A stretch of DNA of 7,375 nt, taken from Embleya sp040605455. GTDB lineage: Bacteria > Actinomycetota > Actinomycetes > Streptomycetales > Streptomycetaceae. The stretch is from positions 1 through 7,375 of the forward strand of contig NZ_JBEXCV010000262.1 of NCBI RefSeq assembly GCF_040605455.1. The letters are read 5' to 3'. Of this stretch, positions 4,153 through 7,375 are shown one piece after another. Every line of letters begins with the position of its first letter. Within the stretch, counting starts at the first letter, position 1. Below the pieces are notes generated by a model. It searched no databases. It was not told the DNA's origin and saw nothing but the letters and a program-made list of their open reading frames with translations. A program made the position numbers and the translations under genes.

Positions 4153-7149
4153 GTGCAAATACGTGACGCTCGAAATGCACCGAAACATATGACTCGAGCA
4201 AGGATACTGGCGTTTGCGAGCGCAATTCTGATTGCCCCACAGTTTGCTGGCGCACTTCCGGCAGCGGCCGTAACGTCACCGCCGCCGGCGCCGCCGGCGA
4301 GCGAGCAGCCCTCGTGGAAAGCGCCCCCAGCGAGCGATGGAAGTCCTCCGCCTCCCTCCACAACCGTAAAACCGAGGGTTCCCGGCGCGACTCCGTCGGA
4401 TCTCACAGGTCCCTCCGATCCTCCTGTGGTTCCCGTAACACCCACGTCCACCCCGCCAGTGGCTCCCACGGCTCCATCACAGGCCACAGAAGGATCCGCT
4501 CCGGCACCCGTCACTTCGCCGCGTTCGACCCCAACAGATCGGGACGGGCCGGCTTCGCACCCTGCCGGTTCGAGGTCGTACCTGACCGTCGAGGCCACTC
4601 CTGGCACTCCGGCATCAGAGACAGACGAAAATGGGGCCCCGCGCCCCACTCCGGAGCAACTGCGTGAACGCGTCCGTCTACTCCAGCGCCCTCCGGACGC
4701 TCGAGCGGCGGCTTGGCCTCCGTACGTTCCGAGAGAGATGACCCTGCAGGAATGCGCGACAAATGCCGAATCTACGTCCCCATTCGGGCTCGCGCTGCAC
4801 CACTACTTCTACTGCCAGTCCCAGAAGATCAAGGTAAACCACGTCCGCTGCAATCAAAGCGGTGGTGATTGCGACACTGTAGGACAATCCTTCTTCAGGG
4901 CTACCACTTTCGGCCGTGGATACGAGGATGGCAGTCGGAAAATAGCCCTCAACATGGTCCTGAGTGACTGGAAGCACGTGGGCGAGGTCAGGCTGACAGA
5001 CTCCATGACGCTCAATTTCGGCTGTCTATCGATAATGCCCATAGGATTGCCGTGTGACATGGCGCCCGGAACCATCAACGGCGCAACGATGCCAATCGCC
5101 GAATGGCAAACGGCGGGAGTCACCTCCGCTACATTTATCCTGGCAAAGGGACCGGGCGTGGGTGGTGACAAGGTGATCAAGTACGACTTCAATTCCCATT
5201 TGAGCGTACCCACTGCGATACCACCGGACCTGGGTTTCAGTCGAAACGGCTTCCGCTGTGACGAGGGCGGCAATTACGTAGGAAAGTTCACGGGCTGTGT
5301 CTTCGACAGGACAACCGAGATATTCTTCATGGATCGCAACGATCCGGCGTCCCTGAATGCTGCGGATCATATATGGACGGCGCAGAATGAGCCGCAGAAC
5401 ACCTATCCGAAGATCTTAGGCAAGAAGATTCCCGGATCGATCAGCTCGCAAGTTCCTCTGACGCGCGTACGAAACCCGCTGGCTCAGGAAAATAGAAACA
5501 GTTCCGTCGCTTCCTGTGTCACACACTGGGGGCCCTCCTATACGAACGGTGGATACCAATGCGACGAATACCCGTTCGCCAGCACCAGACAGGGCACGCG
5601 AAACAATAGGGATGCATATTCCATTCGCCCGATCCCAGGCCCGGACAACAGAAAGGGAGGTGACTTTCTCAAGGCTTTCTATCATCAACACAGAATTCTA
5701 GAAAATGACAACTTCTACGTAGAAATGACCGGCTCCGGGCCCGCGCCCCGCCCGGTCGTGAACCCACCGAGCAACGTGCGCTGCCGCACGTTCCCTGTTC
5801 CCAGGACCCCACTGTCGGCAGATACGAAGGATTCCTTCGATCCGGGTGACGATGATGACGGTGAAGGTCCTGACGAAAATTACGGCAAGGGCGAGTTCGG
5901 GACGTGTGGCAGCCTCCTGGACAAGTACCTTCAACTCGGGGGCCCGGAGGTTCTTGGCTACCCCGTGACCAATAATGAGATCACTGCCGATGGGCAGGGA
6001 GCGTATACACATTTCCAAAAGCTCGATCATGCCGCACCGGATAATTCGATCTATTACACATCCGGCTCGGGTGCCCACCAGATCGGAGGCGCCATACGCG
6101 ATAAATGGGCGACCCTGGGCTGGGAGGGCGGAATCGGCTACCCGGCGACCGATGAGCTCGCCACGCCTGATGCCGCAGGTCGTTTCAATCATTTCAGAAG
6201 CCTGGGAGACTCTTCTGAAGACAATTCGATCTACTACAGCCCAGCGGGCGGCGCGCATCAAGTAGGTGGGGCAATCCGTGGCAAATGGGCATCCATGGGG
6301 TGGGAAAAGGGCTTGGGTTATCCCAGCACGGATGAATCAGGAACCCCCGACGGTATCGGCAGATACAACCATTTCCGCTTCCTGGGAGATGCGGACGAAC
6401 GAAACTCCATCTACTACAGCGCCGACACCGGAGCCCATCAGATCGGCGGAGATATCCGTGACGCGTGGAAAATCTCCGGCTGGGAAACGGCAACGGGATA
6501 TCCGACAACCGACGAAACCGCTACCCCAGATGGCGCCGGACGCTACAATCATTTCCGAAAGCCTGGAGTAGGGTACGACGACGACTCGATCTATTGGCAC
6601 CCCATGGGAGCGGTCGGCTGGATCCATGGTGGCATTCGAGCCAAGTGGCTGGAATACGGGGCCGAACGAGCCAGTGGATACCCGAGGGGACCCGAATACC
6701 CGTCATCAGAGGACGGGGGCAGAGTTCAAATCACCGCTATTGATGACCCCAGCCAGGGCGGCCTGGTGCCCTTCCTGATATTCACCTACCACCCGGACGC
6801 AGGCATCCATTGGGCATTCGTAGCCGGCCCCTACGGCGAACTGAATGGACCGCAATCGTTCCTGGGATACCCGACGAGGGAACCTGCCTACCAGATGAGT
6901 CCGCCCCACAACGATTTCTCAACCGAACAGATCTTCACCGGAGGATGCATCGGAATCGACCACACCACGATGAAAGAAGAAGCAGTGCCATGGCAAGCCA
7001 GGGTCTGTAGCGACGACTACATACCGCTCACACCCGCCACATGGAACGACGTACCCCCGGAAAGGAGAAGAGCCCTGGCGCTCCGCAACGCACGAAAGCG
7101 GATCGATGCCGCACATCGCTTCGACACGCTGATACCCAAGGGACCCTGA
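4153..7149 (+). CDS. Secreted NucA/NucB-type DNase with C-terminal LGFP repeats
   Basis: This 998-residue exported protein probably degrades DNA at or outside the cell surface. Residues 1-39 form a signal peptide: a basic N-region with several Arg, a hydrophobic core ILAFASAILIAPQFAGAL and an AAA site before VTS. Residues 40-190 are a Pro/Ser/Thr-rich stalk. From MTLQEC (196-201) to about 450 lies a Cys-containing region like that in front of actinobacterial NucA/NucB domains. The nuclease core is SCVTHWGPSYTNGGYQCDEY at 454-473, then PFASTRQG, PGPDNRKGGDFL (495-506) and RILENDNFYV (514-523). An acidic hinge follows around 565-575. LGFP repeats, a wall-associated module, span about 586-907 before a C-terminal tail. 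Fourteen cysteines suggest disulfides. The usual FASTxEG glutamate is Gln480 here. The ATG at 4189 would also leave an intact signal peptide. One TTA codon lies at 5416. The domain calls are firm, but nuclease activity is not proven. Confidence 0.85.
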   Translation: MQIRDARNAPKHMTRARILAFASAILIAPQFAGALPAAAVTSPPPAPPASEQPSWKAPPASDGSPPPPSTTVKPRVPGATPSDLTGPSDPPVVPVTPTSTPPVAPTAPSQATEGSAPAPVTSPRSTPTDRDGPASHPAGSRSYLTVEATPGTPASETDENGAPRPTPEQLRERVRLLQRPPDARAAAWPPYVPREMTLQECATNAESTSPFGLALHHYFYCQSQKIKVNHVRCNQSGGDCDTVGQSFFRATTFGRGYEDGSRKIALNMVLSDWKHVGEVRLTDSMTLNFGCLSIMPIGLPCDMAPGTINGATMPIAEWQTAGVTSATFILAKGPGVGGDKVIKYDFNSHLSVPTAIPPDLGFSRNGFRCDEGGNYVGKFTGCVFDRTTEIFFMDRNDPASLNAADHIWTAQNEPQNTYPKILGKKIPGSISSQVPLTRVRNPLAQENRNSSVASCVTHWGPSYTNGGYQCDEYPFASTRQGTRNNRDAYSIRPIPGPDNRKGGDFLKAFYHQHRILENDNFYVEMTGSGPAPRPVVNPPSNVRCRTFPVPRTPLSADTKDSFDPGDDDDGEGPDENYGKGEFGTCGSLLDKYLQLGGPEVLGYPVTNNEITADGQGAYTHFQKLDHAAPDNSIYYTSGSGAHQIGGAIRDKWATLGWEGGIGYPATDELATPDAAGRFNHFRSLGDSSEDNSIYYSPAGGAHQVGGAIRGKWASMGWEKGLGYPSTDESGTPDGIGRYNHFRFLGDADERNSIYYSADTGAHQIGGDIRDAWKISGWETATGYPTTDETATPDGAGRYNHFRKPGVGYDDDSIYWHPMGAVGWIHGGIRAKWLEYGAERASGYPRGPEYPSSEDGGRVQITAIDDPSQGGLVPFLIFTYHPDAGIHWAFVAGPYGELNGPQSFLGYPTREPAYQMSPPHNDFSTEQIFTGGCIGIDHTTMKEEAVPWQARVCSDDYIPLTPATWNDVPPERRRALALRNARKRIDAAHRFDTLIPKGP
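5416..5418 (+). promoter_or_regulatory. Single TTA leucine codon (possible bldA-dependent control)
   Basis: Codon 422 of the exoprotein is TTA, the only in-frame TTA I find in the gene. In Streptomyces, TTA codons are rare and depend on the developmentally controlled bldA tRNA. The effect applies only if the host is a Streptomyces or relative, and the gene's relatively low-GC codon use makes chance occurrence more likely. Confidence 0.3.
5908..6900 (+). repeat. LGFP repeat array, 180-bp period
   Basis: Inside the DNase gene the block beginning GAHQIGG recurs at 6070, 6250 and 6430, and in diverged form (GAVGWIHGG) at 6607, a period of 60 residues. Each unit reads GAHQ[IV]GG.IR.KW...GW....GYP.TDE..TPD..GR[FY]NHFR, followed by an acidic stretch and SIYY. 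A first, partial unit (LGYPVTNNE, THFQ, NSIYY) precedes it at 5908-6069. A degraded last unit ends at FLGYPTREP near 6885. DNA identity between units is moderate, so the array is old rather than newly amplified. Confidence 0.85.
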
Positions 7150-7166
7150 CCAAGAAGAGCGCTCAC

Positions 7167-7210
7167 GGCTGCGGGCGGGAGTCCAGCAATCGCCCCGCCC
7201 GCCCGCAGCC
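7167..7210 (+). terminator. Strong hairpin after the exoprotein gene
   Basis: GGCTGCGGGCGGG (7167-7179) pairs perfectly with CCCGCCCGCAGCC (7198-7210) around an 18-base loop, starting 18 bp after the stop codon. There is no T tract, which is common for actinobacterial terminators. Confidence 0.7.
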
Positions 7211-7375
7211 TCGGCCTCGACTTGGCCCCAGGTCCTGGCAAACGTCGACTACCAACGGCTCGCCTCTCCAGCCGCCTTCTTCAGTAGCCGTTGTCTTACC
7301 GAAGTTGGTGTCGGTTTATAGGACTTGGCGTCTCGTTGGAGTGATACCGACGCCATCCATGCATGAAGACAGGGC
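7211..7375. other. Right-edge non-coding stretch with an inverted repeat
   Basis: No supported gene. TGGCGTC (7326-7332) and GACGCCA (7349-7355) form a 7-bp inverted repeat around 16 bases, which could be an operator, a weak terminator of a converging gene or chance. The last bases contain ATG at 7359 and 7363 without a suitable ribosome-binding site. Confidence 0.35.

Noticed and set aside
5908..6900. CRISPR or satellite array from the 180-bp periodicity
   Set aside because: The period is in frame and codes for LGFP protein repeats. The DNA units are diverged and lack spacers.
1..7375. tRNA, rRNA or riboswitch genes
   Set aside because: No cloverleaf, rRNA core sequence or recognised riboswitch motif was seen on either strand by eye.

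Overview
The window looks like an accessory region from a high-GC actinomycete, probably Streptomyces or a close relative. Three things suggest this: the GC-rich codon use on the left, two protein families I associate with actinobacteria (the VSYG...LLQFW small protein and the NucA/NucB-LGFP exoprotein), and the resemblance of the transposition genes to actinobacterial ATPase/transposase pairs. No housekeeping gene is present. All family assignments come from motif recognition, not from a search.

Left part (1 to about 2059, minus strand): two genes of a transposition module of the Mu/Tn7/Tn5053 type. First comes a TnsC/TniB-like AAA ATPase (464-1918). After 45 bp comes the start of its partner transposase, which runs off the left edge at base 1. 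Both proteins carry what looks like the same N-terminal DNA-binding module. Upstream of the ATPase, 1899-2059 holds two diverged copies of a repeat of about 80 bp, which would suit the right end of the element.

Junction (about 2077 to 2373): the 3' end of an IS3-family transposase gene on the plus strand, with an IS6110-like terminal inverted repeat. The 5' part is missing, so the ATPase element apparently abuts a broken insertion sequence.

Middle (2374 to 4152): a C-rich stretch, an unrecognised minus-strand coding remnant (2429-2710), a well-supported small gene (2816-3280) and about 870 bp of apparently decayed, high-GC sequence. The small gene belongs to an actinobacterial family that resembles the ComJ/Nin nuclease inhibitor in layout.

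Right part (4153 to 7149): one large plus-strand gene for a secreted 998-residue protein. It has a signal peptide, a Pro/Ser/Thr-rich stalk, an N-terminal cysteine-containing region, a NucA/NucB-type DNase domain, an acidic hinge and a C-terminal array of LGFP repeats. A strong hairpin follows at 7167-7210. If the small ComJ-like protein restrains this nuclease, the two would form a nuclease/inhibitor pair in the island, but they are separated by about 870 bp and do not form an operon. The last 165 bp show no supportable gene.
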